Below, piece by piece: positions 1 to 7,830 of a stretch of DNA of 15,884 nt (positions are counted from its first letter, which is position 1; each line of letters begins with the position of its first letter). Under the pieces are notes generated by a model. The model made no database searches. It had not been told where the DNA came from and saw only the letters and a program-made list of their open reading frames with translations. Made by a program: the position numbers and the translations under genes. Origin of the DNA: an uncultured Synechococcus sp. (GTDB lineage: Bacteria; Cyanobacteriota; Cyanobacteriia; PCC-6307; Cyanobiaceae); contig CAJWAH010000012.1 of NCBI GenBank assembly GCA_913020095.1, positions 1 through 15,884 on the forward strand. Direction: 5' to 3'.

Positions 1-1318
1 GTGGAAGCTCGTCCACGCCAGAGAGCCAGCTGTGCAGCAACGCTGGCAACTGCGGATCAAGTTCACCGACCAACTGCTCAATGTCGGCCTGGCTGTAACC
101 CCGGCCAACCCGACCAAAACGCTGCCATAACTGCTGCAGCAGCACATGCAGGCCCTGGCCTTGCGCCAGCAAATGCAGATCAAGCAGCAAGGAGACCAGA
201 GCACCTTTGAGGTAGTAGCTGATCTGCTGGTTATCGCTGTGGGCATCACGGCGATAGAGCTTCACCCAAGCTTCTGTGGCGCTCTCCAGCAGGCTCTGGA
301 CTTGCCTGCCGGGCGTGGAGAGAAAGCGACTGAGATCTTTAGACAGATCCTCGAGATACTCCTCTTCGCTGCAGAGCCCCGCCTGCAGAACGATGAGTTG
401 GTCGTAGTAACTGGTGACTCCTTCGGCAAACCACAACTCAGGAATCAATACCGCTTGGCCGTAGCGGTAGGGACGCAAGCCCACGGGCCTGAGCCGCCGC
501 ACATTCCACTGATGCAGGTATTCATGGGCTGCCAACTGCAGCAATTGCCGCTGCCCAGCGGCCGTAGCCAGCTCGCGGCGGCTGAACATCAAGGCACAAC
601 CATCGTCATGTTCCAGACCGCCATAGCCATTGGCGCTGAAGCGGGTGATGAACAGGTAGTCATCACTGACGGGCCGCTCAGCACCCAGCAGGGCGCAGGT
701 GGCAGCGCAAATCTTGGGCAACTGCTGCTGCCAGCTCTGCTGCGGCGCCGGCCGCTGCAAGCCTTGCCACACCCAGCGGTGGGGAACACCACCCACCTCG
801 AAATGAAGTGTGTGCAGATCACCGAGGGCCAAAGGGCTATCCACCAGCACGTCGTAGCTGGCTGCACGCCAACCCTCGCTGGTGGACTCCAAGCTCGTGG
901 CCACGCTCCAGCCTGGCGGGCATTGCAGGCTCAGCTGCTGCGGCAGCCAACGCTGGGATTCAACCGCCATGGCCCAAGCCGCCCCTGTGAGGAAGCCTGT
1001 TTCCACATCCAGCCAATTGGTTCGCACACTGGCCTCAACAGCCAGAAGGCTGTAACGCAGCTCCACCTCAGCCCCAGGGGGCAAGTCCTCCAGCCACCAG
1101 AGATGGCGTGATTGCCTCTGGAGTGGGACCGGCTGGCCATTCACCCAGGCCTGCAATCCCTCCAGATGCCGCACATAGTCGCGCTCCAGGTAGGACCCCG
1201 GTGTCCAGCTCGGCAAGGCCACAGATTCGCGCTGCTGTTGCGCGCGAAAGTTGAGCTGAACGGAGACGCGATGGCTCTGGGGCTGCCTCAGATCCAGCTG
1301 AAATGTGGGACCCAGCAC
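1..1318 (-). CDS. M61-family metallopeptidase (glycyl aminopeptidase-like), C-terminus beyond the window
   Basis: Predicted zinc metallopeptidase of family M61. The frame stays open from the start to the left edge of the window, so about 439 residues are visible and the C-terminal part is missing; in this family that part usually carries a PDZ domain. The zinc motif HEYLH lies at residues 265-269, followed by QWNVRR. The third zinc ligand is probably Glu299 in LWFAEG, followed by a Tyr-Tyr pair typical of the family, and later by ISYYLKG. I use the GTG at 1316-1318, which begins one base after the stop of the Ycf35-like gene and places the first beta strand (FQLDL) near the N-terminus, as in relatives. 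An in-frame ATG at 1388-1390 would add 24 residues and overlap the upstream gene by about 70 bp; neither start has a clear Shine-Dalgarno. Probably co-transcribed with the Ycf35-like gene. Family is clear; physiological substrate is unknown. Confidence 0.88.
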   Translation of the reverse strand, partial: MLGPTFQLDLRQPQSHRVSVQLNFRAQQQRESVALPSWTPGSYLERDYVRHLEGLQAWVNGQPVPLQRQSRHLWWLEDLPPGAEVELRYSLLAVEASVRTNWLDVETGFLTGAAWAMAVESQRWLPQQLSLQCPPGWSVATSLESTSEGWRAASYDVLVDSPLALGDLHTLHFEVGGVPHRWVWQGLQRPAPQQSWQQQLPKICAATCALLGAERPVSDDYLFITRFSANGYGGLEHDDGCALMFSRRELATAAGQRQLLQLAAHEYLHQWNVRRLRPVGLRPYRYGQAVLIPELWFAEGVTSYYDQLIVLQAGLCSEEEYLEDLSKDLSRFLSTPGRQVQSLLESATEAWVKLYRRDAHSDNQQISYYLKGALVSLLLDLHLLAQGQGLHVLLQQLWQRFGRVGRGYSQADIEQLVGELDPQLPALLHSWLSGVDELP

Positions 1319-1319
1319 C

Positions 1320-1661
1320 TCAGACGAGCGATGAATCGGCAACGGCGCCAGGGCATTGCTGCAAACGATCGAGGGCTTGCCGCGCGGCATAGGCGCGCGT
1401 TAGGCGCGATAGCAAGGTCTGCAGGCTGTGGTCGCGACTGACCCGCTCCAGATCAGCCACCAGCTCCAAGCTACCCATCGAACTTTGACGCCAACCAAGC
1501 TGTTGGCCGCCCTCGACGCGCACCCAAAGACAAACGGTTTGGCTGCCAACGGGGGTGGTCAACTCACCACCTCGGTGGACCTGAAGTCCAAAGCTCTCGA
1601 GGCTTTCAGCCAAACGCTCCACATCGTGCAAGACGGTGGGCAGGATGGAGAGATGGGACAT
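1320..1661 (-). CDS. Ycf35/DUF1257-like protein
   Basis: Small soluble protein of 113 residues with no signal peptide or membrane segment. It resembles the cyanobacterial and plastid Ycf35/DUF1257 family: it starts MSHLS, has a central strand region with QQLGW, then the block LELVADLERVSR, and ends in a helix with LTRAYAARQAL. I know of no established biochemical function for the family. The start is supported by AGGAG nine bases upstream. The gene is head to head with purN and the two reading frames overlap by 9 bp at their start codons, so its promoter must lie inside purN coding sequence. The M61 peptidase gene follows directly on the same strand. Family assignment is from remembered sequence patterns, not a search. 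Confidence 0.75.
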   Translation of the reverse strand: MSHLSILPTVLHDVERLAESLESFGLQVHRGGELTTPVGSQTVCLWVRVEGGQQLGWRQSSMGSLELVADLERVSRDHSLQTLLSRLTRAYAARQALDRLQQCPGAVADSSLV

Positions 1662-2285
1662 GCCGCACAGCTCCTCTCGCCTGACCCTAGCGATGCCCCA
1701 CTGCGTTTGGCCGTTTTGGCCTCCGGTTCCGGCAGCAATTTCCAGGCCTTGGTGGAGGCGCTGCGCAATGAGCCGCGCTTGCAGGTGGTGCTGCTGATCG
1801 TGAATCGCCCCGGTTGTGGGGCGCAGCAGCGGGCTGAACAACTGAACGTTCCCTGTCAACTCATTGATCACACCCGCTTTGACAGCCGCGAAGCAGTGGA
1901 TGCTGCCGTGGTGCAGGCCCTGCAAAACGCGGCGGTGGAGCTGGTGGTAATGGCTGGCTGGATGCGGATTGTGACGCCGGCTTTGATCGGCCCCTTTCAA
2001 GGCCGACTGCTCAACATTCACCCCAGCCTGCTGCCCTCCTTTCGAGGCATGCACGCCATCCGTCAGGCCCTGGCTGCTGGCGTCAGCCACACCGGATGCA
2101 CCGTGCATGAAGTGGTGGAAGACGTGGACGCTGGACCGGTTCTGGGGCAACAGGCCGTGGCCATCGAAGCCGGTGATGATGAGGCGAGCCTCTCAGCGCG
2201 CATCCACGCCGCTGAGCATCAGCTGCTGCCAGCCGTTGTGATCGACAAAGGGCTCAGCCTGCTGAGCCAGCGCACTCAGGGATAA
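1653..2285 (+). CDS. purN: Phosphoribosylglycinamide formyltransferase (GAR transformylase)
   Basis: Transfers a formyl group from 10-formyltetrahydrofolate to glycinamide ribonucleotide, the third step of cytosolic purine synthesis. The 210 residues show the phosphate-binding start LASGSGSNF (22-30) and the catalytic block NIHPSLLPSF (121-130) with Asn121 and His123. The third catalytic residue is probably Asp159 in EDVDAGP. The roughly 17 residues before the Rossmann strand are a short extension compared with E. coli PurN. The open frame continues upstream of 1653, but that stretch is antisense to the Ycf35-like gene and lacks PurN character; ATG 1653 has AGGA seven bases upstream. Its stop overlaps the argC stop region by 10 bp in convergent orientation. 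Confidence 0.95.
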   Translation: MGHAAQLLSPDPSDAPLRLAVLASGSGSNFQALVEALRNEPRLQVVLLIVNRPGCGAQQRAEQLNVPCQLIDHTRFDSREAVDAAVVQALQNAAVELVVMAGWMRIVTPALIGPFQGRLLNIHPSLLPSFRGMHAIRQALAAGVSHTGCTVHEVVEDVDAGPVLGQQAVAIEAGDDEASLSARIHAAEHQLLPAVVIDKGLSLLSQRTQG

Positions 2286-3367
2286 AAGGGCAGCAGCGGC
2301 AACCCGGTTTGCTGGGGCAGGCCAGCCATCACATTGAGGCACTGCACGGCCTGGCCGGCCTGGCCTTTCAGCAGGTTGTCGATCGCACTCATCACGATCA
2401 CCTGGCGGGTGCGTTGATCCACCGCCACCGACAGCACGGCTCGGTTGGTCTGGCGCACCCACTTGGTGGCGGGATAGGTGCCCACGGGCAAAATCTCAAC
2501 GCAGGGATGATCGCGGTAGGTGACCTGATAGACGGTGGTGAGATCTTCCGCGGTGAGACCGGGATCACGCAGCCGGCCGTACACGGTGGCGAGCAAGCCG
2601 CGCACCATGGGCATCAGGTGGGGCGTGAATTGCAATTGGATCGGACGACCGGCGGCGCGGCTTGCGAGAAGTTCGATCTCAGCGGTGTGGCGATGGCCGA
2701 CAACGCCGTAGGGGCTGACCGATTCAGCGGCTTCCGCCAGAAGCAGGTGTTCTTTGGCCGCCCGGCCACCACCTGAGGTGCCGGTTTTGGCATCAATAAC
2801 GATCCCCTCACCTTCGATCAATCCCTGCTGCAACAGGGGCATCAAGGCCAGCAGGCTGGCTGTGGGGAAACAGCCTGGGGCACCTACCAATTTGGCCTCA
2901 GCCAGGGCGTCACCGGCCCACTCCACCAAGCCATAAACAGCCTGCTGGCAAAGCGCATCGTCTTGACGTTGTTGAGCGGCGGCCTCCTGGCGGTAGGTCG
3001 CCGACCACTGGCTCAGGCTGGGGAAGCGGTAATCCGCAGAAAGATCCACCACGCGCACACCGCGCTGCAGCAACTCGGGAGCCAATTGACTGGCCAAGCC
3101 GTTGGGAAGGCTGAGCACCGCTGCATCAGCTGCATCAGCAATGGCATCAGGATCTGGACCCTGCACCACCAGGTCTTCGCCGAGCGGCAAAAAGGGGGTC
3201 AGCTCCGACCAGCGTTTTCCAGCACTGCGCTCACCGCCTAAAAAGCTGACGTCAAAGTGAGGGTGGTCCTGCAGCAAACGCAGGGTCTGCAAGCCGCCAT
3301 AGCCAGAGGCTCCAATGACCGCGATTCGCTTGAAAGACGTGGGCGCCACAGGCCTCACCGGCTGCAT
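2276..3367 (-). CDS. argC: N-acetyl-gamma-glutamyl-phosphate reductase
   Basis: Reduces N-acetyl-glutamyl phosphate to the semialdehyde with NADPH, the third step of arginine synthesis. The 363-residue protein has the dinucleotide-binding motif IGASGYGG (18-25), the active-site cysteine Cys166 in GAPGCFPTAS, the glycine-rich KTGTSGGGR stretch (194-202) and the conserved GHRHTAEIE block with His227. Length is normal for the family. The first ATG leaves 13 residues before the first strand (RIAVIGASG), which is acceptable; no strong ribosome-binding site is visible. It is divergent from ribBA with a 76-bp gap and convergent with purN, overlapping its end by 10 bp. Confidence 0.96.
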   Translation of the reverse strand: MQPVRPVAPTSFKRIAVIGASGYGGLQTLRLLQDHPHFDVSFLGGERSAGKRWSELTPFLPLGEDLVVQGPDPDAIADAADAAVLSLPNGLASQLAPELLQRGVRVVDLSADYRFPSLSQWSATYRQEAAAQQRQDDALCQQAVYGLVEWAGDALAEAKLVGAPGCFPTASLLALMPLLQQGLIEGEGIVIDAKTGTSGGGRAAKEHLLLAEAAESVSPYGVVGHRHTAEIELLASRAAGRPIQLQFTPHLMPMVRGLLATVYGRLRDPGLTAEDLTTVYQVTYRDHPCVEILPVGTYPATKWVRQTNRAVLSVAVDQRTRQVIVMSAIDNLLKGQAGQAVQCLNVMAGLPQQTGLPLLPFYP

Positions 3368-3416
3368 TGGGGAAGGCTGACTTTAGTGATCGACCCGTTA
3401 GCAACCGCCCGGGCTC

Positions 3417-3422
3417 TATAAA
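3417..3422 (+). promoter_or_regulatory. Possible -10 element for ribBA
   Basis: TATAAA stands 21 bases before the ribBA start codon, in the 76-bp gap shared with the divergent argC. A matching -35 hexamer at 17 bp spacing is not convincing. A purine-rich AAGGA lies at 3424-3428, 15 bases from the ATG, which is rather far for a Shine-Dalgarno. Weak single-element evidence. Confidence 0.3.
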
Positions 3423-3443
3423 CAAGGAACTGAAACGCCCGTA

Positions 3444-5093
3444 ATGAGCTCCCCAGCGGTGACCAGCACCGTCCGTTTCGACCCGATTGAAAAGGCCCTT
3501 GAGGCCATTCGGGATGGGGCCTGCGTGGTGGTGGTCGACGACGAAAACCGAGAAAACGAAGGCGATTTGATCTGCGCGGCGCAATTTGCAACGCCCAAGC
3601 AGATCAATTTCATGGCCACCGAAGCCCGCGGGCTGATCTGCCTGGCCATGGAAGGAGAGCGGCTCGACGCCCTCGATCTGCCGCTGATGGTGGGCCAAAA
3701 CACCGACACCAACCAAACCGCTTTCACCGTCAGCATTGATGCCGGACCTGAGGCTGGCGTCAGCACAGGCATCTCCGCAGAAGATCGGGCTCGCACCATC
3801 CAGGTGGCCTTGCATCCGCAAAGCAAGCCCCAAGACCTGCGCCGCCCGGGCCACATCTTTCCGCTGCGGGCCCGTGATGGTGGGGTGCTGAAACGGGCAG
3901 GCCACACCGAAGCCGCCGTGGATCTCTCGCGCATGGCGGGGCTGCATCCCTCTGGCGTGATCTGTGAGATCCAAAATCCAGATGGCTCGATGGCGCGGCT
4001 ACCGCAGCTGGCGGAGTACGCCGCTGAGCACGGCCTCTACCTGATCTCGATTGCCGATCTAATCCGCTACCGGCTGGAGAACGAGCGCTTTGTGGTGCGC
4101 GAAGCGGAAGCCAAAATCCCCAGCGAATTCGGCGATTTCCGCGCCATTGGCTACCGCAACATCCTCGATGGCGGTGAACATGTGGCGCTGGTCAAGGGCC
4201 AGCCCGGTCGTCAAAGCGCGCCGGTGATGGTGCGGGTGCACTCGGAGTGCCTCACCGGTGATGCCTTTGGCTCGCTGCGCTGTGATTGCCGGCCGCAACT
4301 GGAATCGGCGCTGCGCATGATCCAAGCCGAGGGGGAAGGTGTTGTTGTTTACCTGCGGCAAGAGGGTCGCGGCATCGGGCTGATCAACAAGCTCAAGGCC
4401 TACAGCCTGCAGGAAACCGGTCTCGACACCGTTGAGGCCAACGAACATCTCGGCTTTGGCGCCGACCTGCGCGACTACGGCGTTGGGGCTCAAATCATTT
4501 CAGATCTGGGCATTCAGCGGCTGCGGCTGATCACCAACAACCCAAGAAAAATCGCTGGCCTTGGCGGCTACGGATTGGAAGTGGTGGACCGGGTTCCCCT
4601 GGTGATGGACCCGGGCCAACACAACGCTGATTACCTGCGCACCAAGGCCCGCAAACTCGGCCACCTGCTGCATGGCCCTGGAGCACTGCTGGCCTGGAGC
4701 GGCGCCGGCGACGATCGCCGCCTACGCGCTCACCAACTCGAAGAGCAACTGACCAGCAAGCTGCATGCCTTCGGTCTGACCATGGAAGTGGAAGAGCAGC
4801 ACCGGGTGCTCGCCCTACTCGGCAAACCAGATCTCACGGTGCGTGTGGGGGCCGCGGAGCGGGGCAGCTTGCAACGCAATTGCTGGGCCCTGTTGCAGGA
4901 ATTGGCTCAAGAACCCACAACGCAGCAGCTACAACTGCTGATTGGCCCGGATCTCGATCGCAGTGAGCACCCACCGGCTCAGCTCGAGCCCACCGCGCTG
5001 AATCTTGAACAGCTGCGCCAGGGGGCAGGGGTGGACGCCGTAGCGGCCATCAACCCTGAGCACTCCCCCTGGATCCTGCTGCGCTGGAGTTGA
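3444..5093 (+). CDS. ribBA: Bifunctional riboflavin enzyme: DHBP synthase / GTP cyclohydrolase II
   Basis: Carries both entry reactions of riboflavin synthesis: ribulose 5-phosphate to 3,4-dihydroxy-2-butanone 4-phosphate, and GTP to the diaminopyrimidine precursor. The N-terminal half (about 1-205) has the RibB acidic motif [10 protein letters not shown] (32-41), RRPGHIFPL (133-141) and [10 protein letters not shown] (151-160). The second domain (about 210-400) has the RibA zinc site with Cys269, Cys280 and Cys282 in [15 protein letters not shown], then RQEGRGIGL (305-313) and NNPRKI (365-370). At 549 residues it is longer than a plain RibBA: about 150 residues after 400 (containing [14 protein letters not shown]) form an extension that I cannot assign to a known domain. 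Its stop codon directly abuts the stop of the convergent cyclophilin gene. Confidence 0.96.
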   Translation: MSSPAVTSTVRFDPIEKALEAIRDGACVVVVDDENRENEGDLICAAQFATPKQINFMATEARGLICLAMEGERLDALDLPLMVGQNTDTNQTAFTVSIDAGPEAGVSTGISAEDRARTIQVALHPQSKPQDLRRPGHIFPLRARDGGVLKRAGHTEAAVDLSRMAGLHPSGVICEIQNPDGSMARLPQLAEYAAEHGLYLISIADLIRYRLENERFVVREAEAKIPSEFGDFRAIGYRNILDGGEHVALVKGQPGRQSAPVMVRVHSECLTGDAFGSLRCDCRPQLESALRMIQAEGEGVVVYLRQEGRGIGLINKLKAYSLQETGLDTVEANEHLGFGADLRDYGVGAQIISDLGIQRLRLITNNPRKIAGLGGYGLEVVDRVPLVMDPGQHNADYLRTKARKLGHLLHGPGALLAWSGAGDDRRLRAHQLEEQLTSKLHAFGLTMEVEEQHRVLALLGKPDLTVRVGAAERGSLQRNCWALLQELAQEPTTQQLQLLIGPDLDRSEHPPAQLEPTALNLEQLRQGAGVDAVAAINPEHSPWILLRWS

Positions 5094-5534
5094 TCAGTCG
5101 CTGATGGTGACGGTCTTGATCTTGCTGCCGTTTTTCAGCGCCAGCACCACACCCATATCGCCGGTCAAACCAAAGACGGTGTGGACGCCATCGAGGTGAG
5201 GCTGGGCCTCATGGCAGATGAAGAACTGAGAGCCGCCGGTGTTACGGCCAGCGTGGGCCATCGACAGGGTGCCCGCCTGGTGCTTCTTGCTGTTGATCTC
5301 ACAATCAATCGTGTAGCCGGGGCCACCGGTGCCCGCCATGCCCTTGGCTCCCTCACGGCTGTTGGGGCAACCGCCCTGAGCCATGAAGCCATCAATCACC
5401 CGGTGGAAGGCCAAGCCGTCGTAGAAGCCATCCTTGGCCAGCTTCACGAAGTTGGCGACGGTGTTGGGAGCATCAGCATCAAATAGCTCCAGGGTGATTT
5501 GGCCGGCGTCGGTATCCATCACGGCCTTGGTCAT
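5094..5534 (-). CDS. Cyclophilin-type peptidyl-prolyl cis-trans isomerase
   Basis: Catalyses cis-trans isomerisation of X-Pro bonds during folding; no signal peptide is seen, so probably cytosolic. The 146-residue protein starts [11 protein letters not shown] and shows the cyclophilin core [13 protein letters not shown] (43-55, catalytic Arg45), [12 protein letters not shown] (95-106) and [10 protein letters not shown] (113-122). His113 sits where human cyclophilin A has the cyclosporin-contacting Trp121, so drug binding is predicted to be weak; bacterial members often vary here. I chose ATG 5534 because relatives start at MTKA; an in-frame ATG at 5556-5558 has AAGG just upstream and would add eight residues. 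Divergent from mtnP by 42 bp; stop adjacent to the ribBA stop. Confidence 0.93.
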   Translation of the reverse strand: MTKAVMDTDAGQITLELFDADAPNTVANFVKLAKDGFYDGLAFHRVIDGFMAQGGCPNSREGAKGMAGTGGPGYTIDCEINSKKHQAGTLSMAHAGRNTGGSQFFICHEAQPHLDGVHTVFGLTGDMGVVLALKNGSKIKTVTISD

Positions 5535-5576
5535 GAGCTCGGGGGCAAAGTGGTCCATGAACCTTCGCACAAGACG

Positions 5577-6491
5577 ATGGCGACTGCGCAAACACCTGTT
5601 TCCGACCTGAGCGACGCCACGATCGGCATCCTCGGCGGCAGCGGTCTCTATGCCATGGAGGAGCTGCGCGATGTGGAGGAGCTGGAGGTGCCAACGCCCT
5701 TTGGCCAGCCATCGGATCGATTAATCCGCGGCAGTCTTGATGGCACCACGGTGATTTTTTTGGCCCGCCATGGGCGGCACCACAGCTATCTCCCTTCGGA
5801 GGTTCCCTACCGGGCCAACATCTGGGCGATGCGCAGCCTGGGTGTGCGCTGGATCCTCTCCTGCTCCGCGGTGGGCTCACTGCAAGAGCAACACAGACCC
5901 TTGGACCTGGTGATCCCCGATCAATTCATCGATCGAACCCAGGGGCGTGCAGCCAGCTTTTTCGGCGAGGGAGCTGTGGCCCATGTGGCCTTTGCTGATC
6001 CCTTTTGCCAAACCCTTTCTGGACTCTTGGCCGATGCCGCGCAATCGGTGCTGCCGGAAGGGCGCAGGCTGCACCGCGGCGGCACCTACCTCTGCATGCA
6101 GGGGCCTGCGTTCTCCACCAAGGCGGAATCTGAGCTCTACCGCAGCTGGGGCTGCGATGTGATCGGCATGACCAATCACACCGAAGCCCGCTTGGCGCGT
6201 GAAGCTGAAATCGCCTACAGCACCCTGGCGATGGTGACCGACTACGACTGCTGGCACCCCGATCACGATGCCGTGACCGTTGAGATGGTGATCAACAACC
6301 TGCGCGCCAACGCCACCACAGCCCAACAAGTGGTGCGCCATGCCGCCCAGGCCATTCAGCAGCAAAAGCCCTCAAGCCCGGCCCACAGCGCACTGCAAAA
6401 CGGTTTGCTCACCGCGCCTGAGGCCGTGCCGGCCGCCACCCGCCAAAAACTGGATCTGTTCACGCGCCCCTACTGGGGGGCGGCCAGCTGA
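5577..6491 (+). CDS. mtnP: S-methyl-5'-thioadenosine phosphorylase
   Basis: Cleaves methylthioadenosine, the by-product of polyamine synthesis, with phosphate to adenine and methylthioribose 1-phosphate: the first step of methionine salvage. The 304 residues belong to the PNP/MTAP class II fold: phosphate loop GGSGLYAM (20-27), [19 protein letters not shown] (63-81), [10 protein letters not shown] (175-184), [13 protein letters not shown] (197-209) and VTDYDCW (220-226). The Asp-x-Asp pair (222 and 224) is the feature linked with 6-aminopurine preference, which favours MTAP over a guanosine/inosine phosphorylase. The frame is open further upstream but that part is antisense to the cyclophilin; ATG 5577 (MATAQ) gives the usual length. 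No clear Shine-Dalgarno. The 3' end overlaps murQ by 22 bp in convergent orientation. Confidence 0.93.
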   Translation: MATAQTPVSDLSDATIGILGGSGLYAMEELRDVEELEVPTPFGQPSDRLIRGSLDGTTVIFLARHGRHHSYLPSEVPYRANIWAMRSLGVRWILSCSAVGSLQEQHRPLDLVIPDQFIDRTQGRAASFFGEGAVAHVAFADPFCQTLSGLLADAAQSVLPEGRRLHRGGTYLCMQGPAFSTKAESELYRSWGCDVIGMTNHTEARLAREAEIAYSTLAMVTDYDCWHPDHDAVTVEMVINNLRANATTAQQVVRHAAQAIQQQKPSSPAHSALQNGLLTAPEAVPAATRQKLDLFTRPYWGAAS

Positions 6492-7402
6492 GCTCCAGCT
6501 CGTGCGAGGGCCTGACGCAAGGAGCCATCACAGCCCTGCAATTGCGCTAGAGCTGCAGGAGCCTCGCAGCCCGTGGCCGCCATCAACAGGGCCTGCTTCA
6601 CCGAACCACCACTGGCTTGCAGCAACTCGGCGGCCCTGGCCGAATCAACACCGGCCAAATCACGCAGAATTCGGCGGGCGCGATCTTCCAACTTGCTGTT
6701 GGAGACCGACACGTCGACCATGCGATTGCCGAAGACTTTGCCGAGCCGCACCATCACGCCGGTGCTGAGGATGTTGAGCGCCATCTTGGTGGCCGTTCCC
6801 GCCTTGAGGCGCGTGGAGCCGGTGAGCAACTCAGGACCACTCAGCAAACGGATATCAATGCTGCAGGGCATTGGCGCTTGATCAGCCGGCACGCAGGCCA
6901 TGGCAATTGCTTCAGCGCCCAGCTCCAACGCCAGGTTCAAACCGCCATGGACATAGGGCGTGGTGCCCCCCGCGGCGATGCCGACGAGAGCATCAGCGCC
7001 TGTAAACCCACGCTCCAGCAAATCCTGGCGGCCGCCCTCACGGGAATCCTCCAGGCCTTCTGAGCTGCGCAACAACGCTGGGGCCCCGCCCGCCAGCACG
7101 CCCTGCACCAGCTCCGGTGGGCTGCAAAAGGTGGGCGGGCACTCGGCCGCATCCAACACACCCAAGCGGCCGGAGGTGCCAGCACCCAAATAAAACAGCC
7201 GCCCACCGGCCAACAGACGTGAGGCGATGGCGTCAATGGCTGCGCTGAGCTCAGGGGCTGCTCCAGCCACCGCTTGTTGGGGGCGCAGATCCTCTTCACA
7301 AAACAGCTGCACCAGCTCGGAGGTGCTGAGCAGATCAAGGTCTGCGCTGGCCGGGTTGGCTTGCTCGGTCAGCAGATGACCGCGATCAACTCCGCTGCTC
7401 AC
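6470..7402 (-). CDS. murQ: N-acetylmuramic acid 6-phosphate etherase
   Basis: Splits the lactyl ether of MurNAc 6-phosphate to GlcNAc 6-phosphate and lactate in peptidoglycan sugar recycling; cytosolic SIS-domain enzyme. The 310 residues align well with E. coli MurQ: LTEQANPASADLD near the start, YLGAGTSGRLGVLDAAECPPTF (71-92) with catalytic Glu87, and SEGLEDSREGG with the second catalytic Glu118, then TGSTRLKAGTATKMALN and KVFGNRMVDV. In the sugar-binding loop E. coli ASGRTPYV reads AGGTTPYV, so the Arg is replaced by Thr. The start is GTG, forming a 4-bp GTGA overlap with the stop of the DUF3110 gene, which implies coupled translation. Last gene of the dnaK-dnaJ-DUF3110-murQ run; 22-bp convergent overlap with mtnP. 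Confidence 0.94.
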   Translation of the reverse strand: MSSGVDRGHLLTEQANPASADLDLLSTSELVQLFCEEDLRPQQAVAGAAPELSAAIDAIASRLLAGGRLFYLGAGTSGRLGVLDAAECPPTFCSPPELVQGVLAGGAPALLRSSEGLEDSREGGRQDLLERGFTGADALVGIAAGGTTPYVHGGLNLALELGAEAIAMACVPADQAPMPCSIDIRLLSGPELLTGSTRLKAGTATKMALNILSTGVMVRLGKVFGNRMVDVSVSNSKLEDRARRILRDLAGVDSARAAELLQASGGSVKQALLMAATGCEAPAALAQLQGCDGSLRQALARAGAQLAAPQ

Positions 7403-7809
7403 AGCAACCCCTCCAGCGAGCGACGGAACGCCTCCAGTTCAGGATCCACCGCTGGCTGGGCACTTTCAGCGGGAGCCTGCTCTTGCTGCTCACGCCATTC
7501 ATTGGTGTCGAGATTTCGTTCCGGTGGCGCCAGCATCAGCCGCTCTTCAGCGGTGCCTGGCATGAAACCGGAGGGCACCGCTTGAGCGTCGTAGCCGGCT
7601 TGACCGCAAAACAGTTCAATCTCCTCACGGCTGATCGCCTCAGGAGTGGCTTCAGGAAAATCCTGGGCCGCCAGCAAGCCGGCATAGCGCAGGGCGTCGT
7701 CTTCCTCCTCAAACATCAACACCACCGTGCGGCCATTGAGTTCAAGGGTGTGGATGCCTTCCACCTCGCTGCCGGAATCAAACAGCAGCACAAAGACCCG
7801 GTCACTCAA
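7399..7809 (-). CDS. DUF3110-domain protein
   Basis: Protein of 136 residues resembling the cyanobacterial DUF3110 family: an N-terminal strand RVFVLLFDSG, then EGIHTLELNGRTVVLMFE, ALRYAGLLAAQDFP, and SREEIELFCGQAGY. It ends in an acidic, Gln/Glu/Pro-rich tail (ERNLDTNEWREQQEQAP onward) that is probably flexible. Function unknown. The frame opens with TTG at 7807-7809; no ATG gives a complete N-terminal strand, so TTG is preferred, but the start is uncertain. It lies 21 bp after dnaJ and overlaps murQ by 4 bp on the same strand, so it is probably made with the chaperone genes. Family named from memory of conserved blocks. Confidence 0.78.
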   Translation of the reverse strand: MSDRVFVLLFDSGSEVEGIHTLELNGRTVVLMFEEEDDALRYAGLLAAQDFPEATPEAISREEIELFCGQAGYDAQAVPSGFMPGTAEERLMLAPPERNLDTNEWREQQEQAPAESAQPAVDPELEAFRRSLEGLL

Positions 7810-7830
7810 ATCAGAACAGGGCGAGGGCCC

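Noticed and set aside
146..1111. A 321-codon open frame on the plus strand
   Set aside because: Antisense to the M61 peptidase, which has its zinc motif intact; the plus-strand protein is Gln/His-rich with no family features.
1428..1652. Longer N-terminus for PurN from the first in-frame ATG
   Set aside because: Those 75 codons are antisense to the Ycf35-like gene and do not resemble PurN; ATG 1653 has an appropriate Shine-Dalgarno.
3252..3974. A 240-codon minus-strand frame over the argC/ribBA junction
   Set aside because: It crosses the divergent promoter region and is antisense to the RibB catalytic motifs; no motif of its own.
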